A stretch of 64,000 nucleotides of DNA from Palaemon carinicauda (GCF_036898095.1 NC_090736.1:11196161-11260160); one strand, 5' to 3'; shown: positions 38,665 to 49,875, counted from the stretch's first letter. Translations and numbers: made by a program. Notes: generated by a model from the letters alone, not told the origin.

Positions 38665-39042
38665 AGAATACCAGAGAATCAATGTATCGTGGTAGATTTT
38701 CCCCTTGTAGTGTAAGTGCCGAGGGCTTTGAATAGAGTAAGCATGGTAATATTGATAGAGGTTCCGTGGGGCTGAAACTTCCTGCCCCCCTTGGCAGAGA
38801 AGTCCCAACGGACCATGCTGAGGATCAAAGTGGTTCTTGAAGGGCTACCCACCTTGCGGGGAGAATGTGAAGAACTCGGAGACAAGACAGAATAGTTGCT
38901 ATTCATATAGGAACATTCTCAATGATAGACAAGTGGTGGTTAGGCACTGTATATTGTAAAAGAGTAAAAGAGAACGGTCTGGTCTCGAAGGTATAGCGCA
39001 GGTAAGTATTCAGTTAGGAATATTACATAGCATAGGTGAGTA

Positions 39043-40183
39043 CCGTATATACTCGTGTAATGTTCGACTTCGTGTAATGTTCGACCCCCCTATTTTGCCT
39101 TCAAAATCATGAATTCATCATATACCTCATGTAATGTTCGAGTCTTGATTTTGGCAGTAGGCTAGAGGTCTTTTATTTCCAACATACCATAATTACCAAC
39201 AAAGTAAGGGTTATTCCTAAGTGCGACAAACAAATGTATAAAACAAATCGGAACACCTAAATACTAACATCTGTTTACAATAACAATTGAGTATTCAGCG
39301 GACATTTTCTAGCGAACACTTCAGTTGCAAACAGCCGATTATCATCACCGCCTAATAGTTTTCAAAAACAAGCAAACACTACAAGTAGCAAACAAAATTA
39401 GTTCATCGTTTTGAGTAACAAATTACCATTACTGGTAATTTCAGGTAATTACGGTGATTATAATTACCCGTTATGCTAATCATTTTTTTTCCTCACAACA
39501 TATATGAATAAGAATTAACCCATCAAGATGTCTACCAAGAAATATAAAAAATTTACTGCAAAATTCAAGCTTCAAATTATTGCAGCCGCTGTCCGCTGAA
39601 ACGACAAATAACGTTCAAGCCGTAAAAATGTTTGGAGTTACCGAAACTAGCTTTCGAACTTGGAGAAAAAAAAATGTGGATTCAATTAAGAAAACTTTTT
39701 GCGGTTTATTATTAATATCAATTAATATACAATACCAAGTAAAATAAAATGAGCCTTATTTTTTCATTAACCATATCATGTTATAACTTACGCAACCCGA
39801 CAGTTTGCTAGCTTCATACCTGCTGCGTTATGGTAAAGTAATTACTCATAGCGGAAAAAAATATTTATGATGGTTTAGGAAATAAAATCCATGCTAATAA
39901 TAAGCCTGGTGTTAAATGAACATAGTTAGTACTGTATATATAGGCCTAGCCTATGTTTACCTACCAGTAGGTAACCTTATATACGTGTAAGCATAGCCTA
40001 CGATTACCTACCGGTAGGTAGCATATCCTAGGGTAATTTTTGCGTAGGCCTAGCTTACGTTTACCTACCGGTAGGCCAGAAATTTTTACTTTTTCAAATA
40101 TATATCTCGTGTAATGTTCGACCCTTACTTTTTTAACTGAAAAATAGGCCTTAAAAAATCGAACATTACACGAGTATATACGG
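39043..40183 (+). mobile_element. pogo-like DNA transposon, non-autonomous, TA target duplication
   Basis: 1141 bp with terminal inverted repeats beginning CCGTATATACTCGTGTAATG, flanked by TA at 39041-39042 and 40184-40185. The word cgtgtaatgttcga recurs beneath both termini. Three palindromes built on CCTACCGGTAGG lie at 39956-40075. Inside, ATG at 39528 starts MSTKKYKKFTAKFKLQIIAA, which is broken, then VKMFGVTETSFRTWRK. This helix-turn-helix start resembles pogo/Tigger transposases. The catalytic domain is missing. It is inserted in the 3' region of F2-2, because F2-3 lacks it. Confidence 0.8.
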
Positions 40184-40320
40184 TATATAATATGGATTGA
40201 ACCAATTATCTTCATTGTTTTTATAAAGAAAAAGGGAGGGGATAATGAAACTATGACAACCATGTATTTCATAGTATAAGTAGGAGCGGATTGAGACGCA
40301 CAAGTAAATAAAATAGAAAT

Positions 40321-40326
40321 TTTATT
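40321..40326 (-). terminator. candidate poly(A) signal of F2-2
   Basis: AATAAA on the minus strand, about 330 bases after the recombinase stop. The matching AATAAA in F2-3 is at 57625-57630. Confidence 0.5.
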
Positions 40327-40656
40327 TCACAATTGCAGAATATGGTAAATAAATGCAATAAAGGATGTAAAGGTAATTTACAATAAATTATAATGTACAT
40401 AGTAATGAAAGACTTCGCTCTTGAATCTGAAAGAAAATTTCAAATTATTAGAAGGCACAGGTTCCAGAGGAACATCAGTCTTTAAAAAGGAAAACACATC
40501 ATGCTCTAGGCATGCGGCACTCATGTGACGACTATGACATTTCACCTTGAGAAAGAACAGTCTATGAAAAACACTAAGTGTCTCTGAATTCACTACGTAT
40601 CACACGAGGGTCAACATAGGCACCCGAGGAGTTAGAGTCCCAAGTAACTCACTGTT

Positions 40657-42471
40657 CTATGCAGAGTTAGGTGCAGGTTTCATAACACTACCTGCGGCTA
40701 CCACAAAATGTTTGACTTCATGCACTTGTTTCGCGTAGTGCTTGAAGAAAACACGCAAGGATTTCCAGCCTGTGAAACTCTTGAGGCTTTCGAAATTCAT
40801 GCTCTGAAAGAAATTCAGAGACGATGCGACTTTTCTAGGATCATGACCTGCGGGTGTACTGTCAGGATCCGCTCTGCGAATGAAGTAGGTGATTTTCACT
40901 CTTAGTTGTTTCAGTGACAGGTCGCTACCCGATATTTCTCCTTTGAAGAGTTGGCCTCCACCAAAGTCAGAAGTTCTACGAAGATAGACCTTGAGGCTCT
41001 CTACTGGACATAGAGAGGCATCTTCTTTCAGGGGGCAGATTCTCCAAGGGCCCCATCTTTTGGTGGGTAGTTCGTTTTTAGAGAGAAACGTCGGATCCGG
41101 GAAGAGGGTAAGGTCTCCTGAGTCTGTAAACAGAATGTGACCCTCGTCCCTTGATAATGCCACTATTTCGCTGACTCGGGCTCCTGAGGCAAGAGCAAAA
41201 AGAAATATAACCTTTTGAGTCAGATCCTTGAGAGGGCACGAATCGTTGTCCAAATTGGAGGCAAAATGGAGCACCTTGTCCAGGGACCAGGAGATAGGTT
41301 TTGGTGGGGGTGCTGGGCGTAGACGAGCGCATGCCTTCGGCAGTTTATTGAAGATGTCGCTGGACAGATCAATCTGGAAGGCATACAGTAGTGGTCTAAA
41401 GGCTGATTTGCAAGTAGAAATCGTGTTGGCTGCTAAGCCCTGTCCATGAAGGTGAATGAAGAAGGACATGCAAAAATCGATGGTGATTTCCGTAGGATTT
41501 TTCGCCTTGACGAATGAGACCCATTTTCTCCAGGATGATTCGTATTGCCGTCGTGTGGATTCGGTCTTGTATTCCTCGAGGAAGTCTAGACTTTTCTTCG
41601 AGATCCCAAACCTTTTCTTCACGGCTAGGGAGAGAAAATCATGAGATGAAGGTCCCTGACTTTCGATAATGAAGCGAAGACAGTCGACTTCTGTACTTGC
41701 TGGGAGAGAACTGGGCCCGGGAGAGGGATCAGCGTGGGTTGTAGCTCCAGGACTAGGGGGTACCAGTTGCTCCGGGGCCACTTGGGAGCCACTAGGGCCG
41801 CTGTTCCTTTGAAGGTTCTCAGTTTGGAGAGGATTTTTAGCAGAAGGTTGGTGGGAGGGAACAGGTAGATCCTGGACCATCTGTTCCAATCCAGTGACAT
41901 GGCGTCCACTGCTTCTGCCTTGGGGTCCTCGTACGGGGCCACATATCGAGGAAGATGATTGTTGTCGCTCGTTGCGAAGAGATCGATCTGAAGTTCTGGG
42001 ACTTGGTGAGAGATGAAGGAGAAGGATCTTGCGTCTAGAGACCATACCGACTCTATTGGGCTTGTTCGAGATAAAGCGTCCGCCGTCACGTTGCGGAATC
42101 CTTGTAGATGAGCTGCAGACAGGTGCCATTTCTTCTTCTCTGCCAGACGGAAGATTGGGAGAAGCACCTGATTTATCTGGGGCGATCTTGAGCCTTGGCG
42201 ATTGAGACATCGAACTACCACCGAGTTGTCCAGGGTTAGACGAATATGGATCGAGGGAGGCGGGGAAAGTTTCTTCAGAGTTAGAAGGACCGCCATGGCC
42301 TCCAAGATGTTGATGTGAAACGTCTTGAATAGGGGAGACCATGTTCCTTGAGCCTGTTTTTGGTGGGAGTGACCTCCCCAACCCTCCAGCGAAGCGTCCG
42401 TGTGGATGTTGAGTGATGGAGGTGGCTGTTGAAGAGGGATGGACCTTTTCAGGGCCTTTGCTTCCGACCAC
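40657..42471 (-). CDS. tyrosine recombinase ORF (F2-2)
   Basis: 604 codons, open. The domain spans about the last 345 residues: YKTESTRRQYESSWRKW (core-binding region), R in ALASGARVSEIVALS, H and R in GHDPRKVASS, W in FTGWKS, and nucleophile Y in FFKHYAKQV. The first 260 or so residues overprint the end of RT/RNase H. The same frame is open further upstream (42511-43422), separated by one stop at 42508-42510. The catalytic set is complete, so it is a plausible source of integrase activity for family 2. Confidence 0.85.
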   Translation of the reverse strand: MVGSKGPEKVHPSSTATSITQHPHGRFAGGLGRSLPPKTGSRNMVSPIQDVSHQHLGGHGGPSNSEETFPASLDPYSSNPGQLGGSSMSQSPRLKIAPDKSGASPNLPSGREEEMAPVCSSSTRIPQRDGGRFISNKPNRVGMVSRRKILLLHLSPSPRTSDRSLRNERQQSSSSICGPVRGPQGRSSGRHVTGLEQMVQDLPVPSHQPSAKNPLQTENLQRNSGPSGSQVAPEQLVPPSPGATTHADPSPGPSSLPASTEVDCLRFIIESQGPSSHDFLSLAVKKRFGISKKSLDFLEEYKTESTRRQYESSWRKWVSFVKAKNPTEITIDFCMSFFIHLHGQGLAANTISTCKSAFRPLLYAFQIDLSSDIFNKLPKACARLRPAPPPKPISWSLDKVLHFASNLDNDSCPLKDLTQKVIFLFALASGARVSEIVALSRDEGHILFTDSGDLTLFPDPTFLSKNELPTKRWGPWRICPLKEDASLCPVESLKVYLRRTSDFGGGQLFKGEISGSDLSLKQLRVKITYFIRRADPDSTPAGHDPRKVASSLNFFQSMNFESLKSFTGWKSLRVFFKHYAKQVHEVKHFVVAAGSVMKPAPNSA

Positions 42472-43562
42472 GGCTTTAGGAGTAACCGAAGTCTGTTTGG
42501 GAGCCGTCTATTGAGATCTCTTCGAGCGATGGATGCGGAACGTCTCCACACTCCCGCGGCATCCTTTAGCTGTGCACGTAGCACTGGGTTTGTCACTGAG
42601 GCAAACTGTAGAGAGCCTAGAACTCGTTCCTGCTGACGTCTTGAGATCCGTTTGGATTTCAGCAGTCTTTTGACAGACCCTGCTATTTCCTTCCTTTTCT
42701 TCTGAGGGATGGAAAGGCGGTGTGACTGAAGATTCCACTGGATTCCTAACCATTGGAACTTCTGAGCTGGAGAGAGGCAAGATTTCTTTCTGTTTATCTT
42801 GAATCCCAGGTGTTCTAGGAACTGGGTAACTTTGTTGCAGGATCTTAGACAATCTTCGGGTGATGGAGCCCAGACCAGCCAGTCGTCGAGGTAGGCCATC
42901 ACCTGGACGCCGCGGAGGCGAAGCTGTTGAACGATGGCGTCTGCCAGCTTTGTGAAGATCCGTGGGGAAACATTGAGGCCGAAGGGCATGGCCCTGAAAG
43001 CGTAGCTTTTCCTTTGGAGTCGAAATCCTAGGTAGGAGGAAGCGTGGTGGTTCATTGGAACGTGCCAGTAGGCATCCGCCAGGTCTATCGAGACCGTGTA
43101 GGAACCTTGAGGCAGAAGGGTCCTTATCTGTTGAAGAGTCAGCATCTTGAACTTGTTGTTCGCTATGAACTTGTTGAGGGGGGATAAGTCTAGAATGACT
43201 CTGAGTTTGTCGGAGTCCTTCTTGGGGACGCAAAACAGTCTCCCTTGGAACCTGGTTGACTTTACCCTCCTTATCACCTTCTTGTTCAAGAGATCTAGGA
43301 CATATTCTTCCAGAAGGGGGGTTGATTGTTGGAAGAACTGCTGGATGGTTGGGGGTAGTTGAGTCCAGCTCCAGCCTAGACCCTTCTTGACGATGCTGTG
43401 TGCCCGGGGATCGAAGGTCCAACGATCCTGGAATTGGCGGAGTCTTCCTCCCACCGGAAGCACTTCATTGCTTCTGGTTTCCCGAGGGTTTACTGCCTCG
43501 GCCGCTAGCTCCCCTTCCTCCTCTGCCTCTGGAGGGACGGCGAGATGCGTCTCTGCCTGCAC
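41625..43562 (-). CDS. RT/RNase H (pol) ORF (F2-2)
   Basis: 645 codons, open, from MQAETHLAV. It overlaps the gag tail in the +1 frame. RT: VGGRLRQFQDRW, GRLFCVPKKDSDKLR, SIDLADAYWHVP, FRAMPFGLN, YLDDWLVW. RNase H: IHTDASLEGWGGH, ILEAMAVLLTL, LTLDNSVVVRCL, TADALSRT. Then DLFATSDNN...YLFPPTNLL and APKWPRSNWY, parallel to family 1. RT and RNase H acidic residues are intact. It ends shortly before the region encoding only the recombinase. Confidence 0.87.
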   Translation of the reverse strand: MQAETHLAVPPEAEEEGELAAEAVNPRETRSNEVLPVGGRLRQFQDRWTFDPRAHSIVKKGLGWSWTQLPPTIQQFFQQSTPLLEEYVLDLLNKKVIRRVKSTRFQGRLFCVPKKDSDKLRVILDLSPLNKFIANNKFKMLTLQQIRTLLPQGSYTVSIDLADAYWHVPMNHHASSYLGFRLQRKSYAFRAMPFGLNVSPRIFTKLADAIVQQLRLRGVQVMAYLDDWLVWAPSPEDCLRSCNKVTQFLEHLGFKINRKKSCLSPAQKFQWLGIQWNLQSHRLSIPQKKRKEIAGSVKRLLKSKRISRRQQERVLGSLQFASVTNPVLRAQLKDAAGVWRRSASIARRDLNRRLPNRLRLLLKPWSEAKALKRSIPLQQPPPSLNIHTDASLEGWGGHSHQKQAQGTWSPLFKTFHINILEAMAVLLTLKKLSPPPSIHIRLTLDNSVVVRCLNRQGSRSPQINQVLLPIFRLAEKKKWHLSAAHLQGFRNVTADALSRTSPIESVWSLDARSFSFISHQVPELQIDLFATSDNNHLPRYVAPYEDPKAEAVDAMSLDWNRWSRIYLFPPTNLLLKILSKLRTFKGTAALVAPKWPRSNWYPLVLELQPTLIPLPGPVLSQQVQKSTVFASLSKVRDLHLMIFSP

Positions 43563-43576
43563 CTCTGTTTGAGCCT

Positions 43577-45385
43577 CTACCTTTGGGACGAAAGGTAGTT
43601 GACTGTTGCTCGAAAGCAGGGGTGAAAACCGGCGACTGTGACAAGACCGGTTGGGTGACCAGCTGAAAGAGTCTGCTGTGGCTGAGCTGCCACTTGGGGA
43701 GTAGCGGATCCCGGAAACTGCCGTCTCTGTTGACGTTGCTGAGGTTTTGGCTTAGTGGGTTTCCTCTTAGGTTGAGGGCCGTCGTCCTGAGAGGATTTAC
43801 TTTTCTTTGACATGCCCCACTTATGGAGAAGGTTTCTGTTCTCCGTGGCGGCCTTGTCGGTGATCTCTTTCACAAGGGAGGAGGGAAAGAGGTGCTTACC
43901 CCAGATGTTGGAGGAAGAGAACACGAATTCACGACAGGCTCTACGAGCCTTCGTGAAGCTGTACAGATCTTTTACTACGGTCGCCAAATGTGTTTTGGCG
44001 AGAACCATGTAGTAGTCAGGGACCCTAGTGTCACCGGCCATGACGTCGAGCTGTACCTGGAGGGACATGGATGCGGCGAGCCTTTCCTTGGTGTCATGTT
44101 CCCGACGAAGGAGATGGTCATTAAGTTTCGGAAGGTCTTCGTTAAACTGATGGCCAGCGACGTCAGGTTCTAGTTTTCCTACCACGAATGTATGCTGGAC
44201 ATCTTTCGAGTGTCTAACATCGGGGGGAGTAGTCAGGGAGAAGGGTCTGCACTCCTCCAGTGCAGGGCAAGGTTTTCCTTCTTCCACTGCTTTATGTACC
44301 GCAGTGAAGGCCTTTTCCAAGAAGGGGAGGGTCGCATCGTCTGGTGCGACGTAGGTAGGGTGCTTCTTGCTAAGCGCCGGAAGTTTCGAGCAGGTAAAGC
44401 CCCTACTTTTTACTGAATTGGCCAGCATAGCCTGGGCCTTCGCGAGATCGAACACAATCCCCTCCTTTGGTTCGGTCTCTTCTTTAGAGGCAGGTTCAGA
44501 TCGAAGTCGGACGTAACAGTCCGGATAAGCCTCAAAGTTCGGGAAGAATTCCACTTCTTCCAGTACAATCGAGCCGATCTTTTCGCTGATGAAAATCTTG
44601 CCCGTTGTAATTGGCATGCGCTCGGCATACCTCCAGGGGTTGGTATCTGAGCATGCAGGGAGGCCCTTAACCGAAATCCTTTTCGGCTGCTTCGAACTTC
44701 CCATGTTGGACCTGAAGAACTCGTGTGTCTCACGGAGTTTCTTATCCATGAGAGCCTCAAGCATTCGGAACATCTCCTGGGCGTTGGATGGGGTGGAATC
44801 CGGGGTAGCGGATGTAGACGGGAGTGATACGTCCGTCAGTGTAGGAGTCGGTGTGGGGGTGGAAGGTGGAGCGACCTCCTGCTCCGACTCAGGGTATTCC
44901 ACCTGGTCTTACTCATAGTCCAGTTCTTCGCCCATGAGGTTCCTTTCCGTGTTCTCCGACACTTCCGACATACGTTCCGCGTTGTCGGCATCCAAACGGC
45001 ACTCGTGCATGGACTGAGCCATGACTACGTCAGGTTCCACCATTATCTGGACGGTGGGGATCTAATCCTTGGGGACCACAGAGTCTGGGGATGCCTTCGG
45101 GAAAAGCAAGGCCCTCAAGTCTTCGGTGGCAAGGTATGGTCCGGTGGCGTTCTTTTGGAAGCCACGCACCCACTTGCGTAGCTTCTCTCGAGAAGCGTCC
45201 CTAACCTCCGCTGAAGGAGGATTGTTGAACGCCTCGACCAGGCGGTCCTTGCAGACTGTACAGTTCTGCGGGTCCCAAAACTTCAGATCGCCTTTCTTGT
45301 TGGCGCAAGGGGCGTGGGTCCTACACGCCGTGTGCCCGTAGAAGTGCAGGCGCTTCACTCCACAGAAGCCGTGGTCGCATTTCAC
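43577..45385 (-). pseudogene. gag-like gene of F2-2
   Basis: ATG at 45385 begins MKCDHGFCGVKR and the Cys/His cluster (HTACRTHAPC, CTVC). Compared with F2-1 it has TAG at 45062-45064 and TAA at about 44909. It also has a 36-bp in-frame deletion near 43920, removing residues before SSNIWGKHLFPS, and one extra base near 43668 that shifts the RG-rich tail. The open stretch is 43577-44902. The start follows a candidate splice acceptor as in F2-1. Confidence 0.82.
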
Positions 45386-47714
45386 GTACTCCTCCTGTAA
45401 GAGAAAGAGAACATGAGTATGAGGAAGTCATACTAATGACTTATATTCTAAAGTTAAATATTAAAAGGTTAATTTTTAACTAATACTTAAGTGATTATTA
45501 ACATTGTGATGTTATAGCGTGGAGCGGGAAATGAAGTAGATAGACAAATACTCCGTGTAACCCGCCCGGCTGGTTACCGTAACCTTATCCATAGGCAATT
45601 TGTTTGTGGCCGAGGACACAAGGCAGAATTCTTCATAGATTGCCAGGGAGGCAAAGGGAATTCTAGTAGGAATTGCCTAAGATATAAATCTGGGACTGAG
45701 ACCACTCAGACCATTAAATTGGGGGTGTAGAAGACCCATAGGGTAACGGTTTCCGGCAACCAGCCGTGCCAAGATACACACAGCATGCTGGAAAATTGTG
45801 ATATACAAGAAGACAGCACGGCTACTGATAGAACGGTAAGACAATACCTATCTATTTATGTAGTCAAACCATCTGGTTGCAAAGTAGGGCTATCAGCATG
45901 TTGTTGATAGCTAGAAGGGGTGCAAGTCTCTTGGCGCCTCCGGAATGCTCCGGCAGACCGGCGGCACGCCGGAGGCCGCTCCAGCAGAGTTTCTGGCATT
46001 AGGGAAGACATATAGAGAAGTCAGGAGTAATGCCAGGATGGCGGCTGCCGGCACAGCGGCGGGAGGCGGCGGCTTCGGCTGCCGGCTTGGTGACAGGGAC
46101 AAAGGATAAGCTATAGCAAAACCGGACCGCCGGCAATGGATTCCGGCACGCCGGGGGCCGGCCCGATGGACGGACGACCGAAGCTAGGAGGTATGAGGGT
46201 AGGCCATTGGCTGTAAACCGACAGGAGGCGGCAGCCCTCCGGCACACGGAGGACTGTCGGCCGGGGGGGGGGGAACAAGGAATGTGTCACCAAGGGGGAG
46301 GGCGGTATGGCCGACAGTAGAGGCGGCAAGGGATCAGCACCAGGACAGTTAAAAGAGACAGAAGGAGGGATGTAGGGGTAAGAACACGAACCCCAAGGCA
46401 TCCCACCTGAATGGGTGTACCCATGATAAGGGCTAGCCCTATCACCCAATGGCAGTGGGCCGCAGGCGGCCGGGAGCCAGAGTAGCCCAAGGGAGGGCTA
46501 GGGAACACCTAAGAGCGGGGAGAACCCCTGCGGACAAAATGCATCCAGAGGCTAACCCCATAGGACACTATGAAGGGTATATGTACCAGAGCAGACTGCA
46601 CACAGGGACTCAAGATAGCCCTGTCACTCCACCCTAAGGAGGAGTTGTAGGACAGGGGACAGATGGGTATAGGCTAGGCCATACAAGGGATAGGTGGGGA
46701 GGGGAGAAGAAGCAGGGTCTTCCATAGGGGAGGCTCTGTACCAAAGCGGCCACCAAGGAAGGGAGGACGCTCCCTAGCCTAAGGTAGGCAGCCTGGCTGA
46801 GAACGGTGCATGGGTACCGTTTCAAGCAAGGCACAGAACTAGCTCCCCCCAAGGCCTAACCTAGAGCAGGGATGTTACACCTTAAGCTAGGAAGGTTGGA
46901 AGACGTATCGCAATTGCAAGGAAGGTCAGGTAACCTAACCTCAGCAATTGAGGAAGGGCAGGCTATTCCTCATTCTCGGACGCAACCCTAAGGGGGGATC
47001 ATTCCCTTAGGGAGGACAGAGAAGCGATAGGTACTCTGGTATGAGCTTGATCCCCTTACGTGGTAGGGGGAGCAAGGCTACACAGAGGGAATGCCCTAAG
47101 GCAAGGGGTGAAGGGAGCATATAGGGGTCCTACATTTAGGTTAGGTTAGAAAGGCACACTATCAAACCTATCCCATATATGGTCCCTGAAGGCGAAAACA
47201 CTTGCATCACAGTAAACAGTATCATAAAATAATGCCACTATCTTCATAACTTAACCTAGGATCACTGTAATATATCATGCATGAACACTGATGATAGGCG
47301 CTCTGGCCTAGGGGCTAAGCTAGCGATCTAGTATGGGGTCAGGCGATGACCGATAAATAAGCGTCAATACACGATATATAAAGTTCCTAGCTATGAAGAC
47401 TAAATAACTAATAGCATCAATTAGTTAATAAAGCCGGAAAAAGCTGTACACACTAGCTAAATAATGCATGCAATGTAACAGCGAGGCCATAAAATGGCGT
47501 GTCCGGTAGCAGCACAGCTCTGCCAGAAAACATAAAATATCTCGAAAAGTAAAAGTTACTTTACGGTCAGAGCTTATTTAAACAATACTGGAACCTGGTA
47601 CTCAACTTAACAGAAGAAGGCGAGGCCAAGGGTAGAGACATAGCGAGGATGCAAGTCAATGAAATTAGCACAGGGAAAATTCGTCTTAGTAAGGCAAGCT
47701 ACTATGAGAAGGAT
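45386..47714 (-). other. 5' leader of F2-2
   Basis: Non-coding. It contains a candidate 3' splice site (about 45394-45412), the CCGGC-rich stretch (about 45920-46280) and a G-run at 46263-46273. It also holds the uninterrupted counterpart (near 46850) of the site where F1-A entered F2-1. A ggccataaaatggcg motif lies near 47486. Confidence 0.65.
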
Positions 47715-48067
47715 GAGGACGGACGTGACGTCATTTAGCAATGGCGCCCGTTTGTTTACGTTTTGAGTACCAAAAGTAGCCACGGACGAGATTAGCTGTG
47801 GAACGGCTCCCCAGCTATTCTCCGCCCCTCCACATCAAAGTGTTAACTCTATGTGGGGTGCAGATAGCTATGTGGCGCGTTAATACATGCGTCCCCTGTT
47901 GATATACGATGTCTTAAAGGGAAACCTTTAGGATACTCGCTCCAGAAGTTAGAATTCTGTGATAACCTGTGGTTGGATTCTCTGGGAATATCTAGTAGTT
48001 ATTTACCCAAGGAAGCTACCGAAAAGGAACCTTCCATCAGGACGCCATGGCTTGAGCCCAAAAATAT
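47715..48067. repeat. right inverted terminal repeat of F2-2
   Basis: Partner of 38107-38490. TGACGTCA at 47726-47733. Ends gagcccaaaaa against the THAP9-like gene. Confidence 0.85.
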
Positions 48068-48267
48068 TAGTTTGTGGAACTCCTTAGGCATTGATATAGA
48101 CAATTCTGCATTTGGTAACGCGGTAGATGATAACAGAGAAACACATGTGTTTGCCGATGCACTGCCCCTAATAAAACTCATAAAAGGTTAAAGGTTAAAG
48201 ATGTCTGGTTTCAGTACCATCAGAATAGATGCTCACCAGAACGTCAGCTTGGCATGCCCATCCGCCG

Positions 48268-48303
<36 letters not shown>

Positions 48304-49621
48304 GTGCCCTACCACAGCAGTAGCCTCCCCAGTAAACAACTTAAACTCACGGCCCTGGGCAGGGATCGATCTCTTGCCACGCGAATGCGAGGCAAACACG
48401 TTACCACTGTACTAGCCAGGAGGCTAGAAAATTTTCTTGATCATGGATTTGTATTGTCAGGAGATAGGTTTGCTCTTTGTGGTTCAGTCAGGGAGTTAAT
48501 TATGAAAAACAAGAGTGATCTACGGACAGCACATAAACTCTCTGAAAATCACATCAATGTTATGGGTATGCAACACATGAATGTTAAACTAGCGGTGCAA
48601 TTACTGTCCGATACAACATATAAATGCCTTCAGTACTTCGGTAACAAAGGTCTGCTTGAAGATAAGCATTGGGAAACCACAACTCAGTTTATATATCTTG
48701 TAGATACCTGGTTCGATTTATTCAATTCTCGAGTACCTCGTGATAGGAAGCCATCAAGAAATGCCTATGGGATGAATCTGGACCTACAGAATAAACCGTT
48801 GCAAGATATGATTCGAGTATCTAAAGAAATGAAAGTAATTAAAAGCAATAGGCTCTATCCTCTCCAAAAAGGCTTAATTATATCGTGCAATTCTCTAATG
48901 AAGCTGCTGAAAATGGTCAAAGCTAAATTTGATACATCATAAATTCTCACTTATAGGCTAAATCAAGATGGTCTTGAACACTTTTTTAGCTGCATAAGAC
49001 AGATGGGTGCATGCCATCAACACCCATCACCCGTCGCATTTAAGCACCGAGTCAGAGCCCACATTCTAGGAAAAGACAGCAAACTGTTAGGATCAAACTG
49101 CAACGTTGAAAGTTGCAATAGTGATATGATGACGTCAGGCTCATTTTCCAGTTTTCCTGTTGAACAAAGCGCATCCTTTGTAGATGAAGAAACTTCTATT
49201 CAAAAAGAGCTGAGTCTATCGGCAATGCTGTTTTGTTTGCCAGTGGAATTTGTTAATGATTTGCAAAATGATGAATATGTAGAATTTGACACTGGAAAAG
49301 AAATATTAGGGAAAGCGATGGAATTCCTTGGAACTGCAGCGACGAAGGGAGATGGCACGCGGATTGGTGCCATAAGTGCAAGAGATGGAAAACTAATGCA
49401 ACCAAGAGAAGAATTTTTGGTGCATTTAAAACGATGGGAAAAATGTTTCTTTGACATCATGGGGAAAAATATCTAAAACCTGGAAAAGGAGCGACAGATT
49501 AATTGACTGATTTAATTAGCGAGTGTTTTAAAAGCAATGATATCCCATTACCATACGAAGTGATTAAATTTTTTGTTAGATGTACATTTTTTAGAATATT
49601 AGTTCATCAAGAAAAGCACTG
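48068..49621 (+). pseudogene. P-element/THAP9-like transposase, second half
   Basis: Continues SLWNSLGID and THVFADALPLIKLIK, is broken by a SINE (48195-48425), then NFLDHGFVLSGDRF. Next comes the insertion domain found in P-type transposases, which binds GTP in the Drosophila P element: NVMGMQHMNVKLAVQLLS, FIYLVDTWFDLFNSR. After a TAA at 48940-48942 the same frame gives LNQDGLEHFFSCIRQMG, with the last catalytic acidic residue, and HPSPVAFKHRVRAHILG. After breaks near 49476 the end reads IPLPYEVIKFFVR, stopping at about 49621. It is an inactive pseudogene. Confidence 0.82.
48195..48425 (-). mobile_element. tRNA-derived SINE with C homopolymer
   Basis: The reverse complement has an A-box-like GGCTAGTACAGTGGTAACG, a tRNA-like middle (TTTGCCTCGCATTCGCGTGG) and a B-box-like GATCGATCCC, about 45 bases apart, as in RNA polymerase III promoters of SINEs. 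The tail region holds 32 C on the plus strand (48268-48299). It interrupts the transposase between LPLIKLIK and NFLDHGF. Clear target duplications were not resolved. Confidence 0.65.
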
Positions 49622-49773
49622 AATAAAATGAAAAAGCTCGCAACGTGATATAGAACATAACTGAAATATATGTTGTGTATTTATCATTATTTATTTTATG
49701 AATTTAAACTGTCTGTTGCTCGACAAATATCAGTTATTTACATCATCAAATATTTGTTTGGTTGTTTGAGTGT

Positions 49774-49779
49774 AATAAA
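49774..49779 (+). terminator. candidate poly(A) signal of the THAP9-like gene
   Basis: AATAAA about 150 bases after the probable stop at 49621. Confidence 0.5.
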
Positions 49780-49875
49780 GTTATGTATTTATAATCTTAC
49801 TTTTATTATCCTAAAAGAATAAAATATAAATCTTCGAAAAGATTGAAAAATACAAAGCAGAAAGCATGGTTCCTT

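Larger units (their letters stand above)
38107..48067 (-). mobile_element. DIRS-type retrotransposon F2-2 inside the THAP9-like gene
   Basis: Full-length minus-strand family 2 element with both ends: left acggattttgagcgaagcg, right gagcccaaaaa. It has an ICR at 38573-38664 and a nested pogo-like element at 39043-40183. Removing 38107-48067 rejoins the transposase reading frame across the site (GSTN then SLWNSLGI) with no duplicated target. gag and pol are broken; the recombinase is open. Confidence 0.9.

Noticed and set aside
48340..48425. Functional tRNA gene
   Set aside because: The tRNA-like part lacks a convincing full cloverleaf and acceptor stem, and is part of a longer SINE inserted in a pseudogene.
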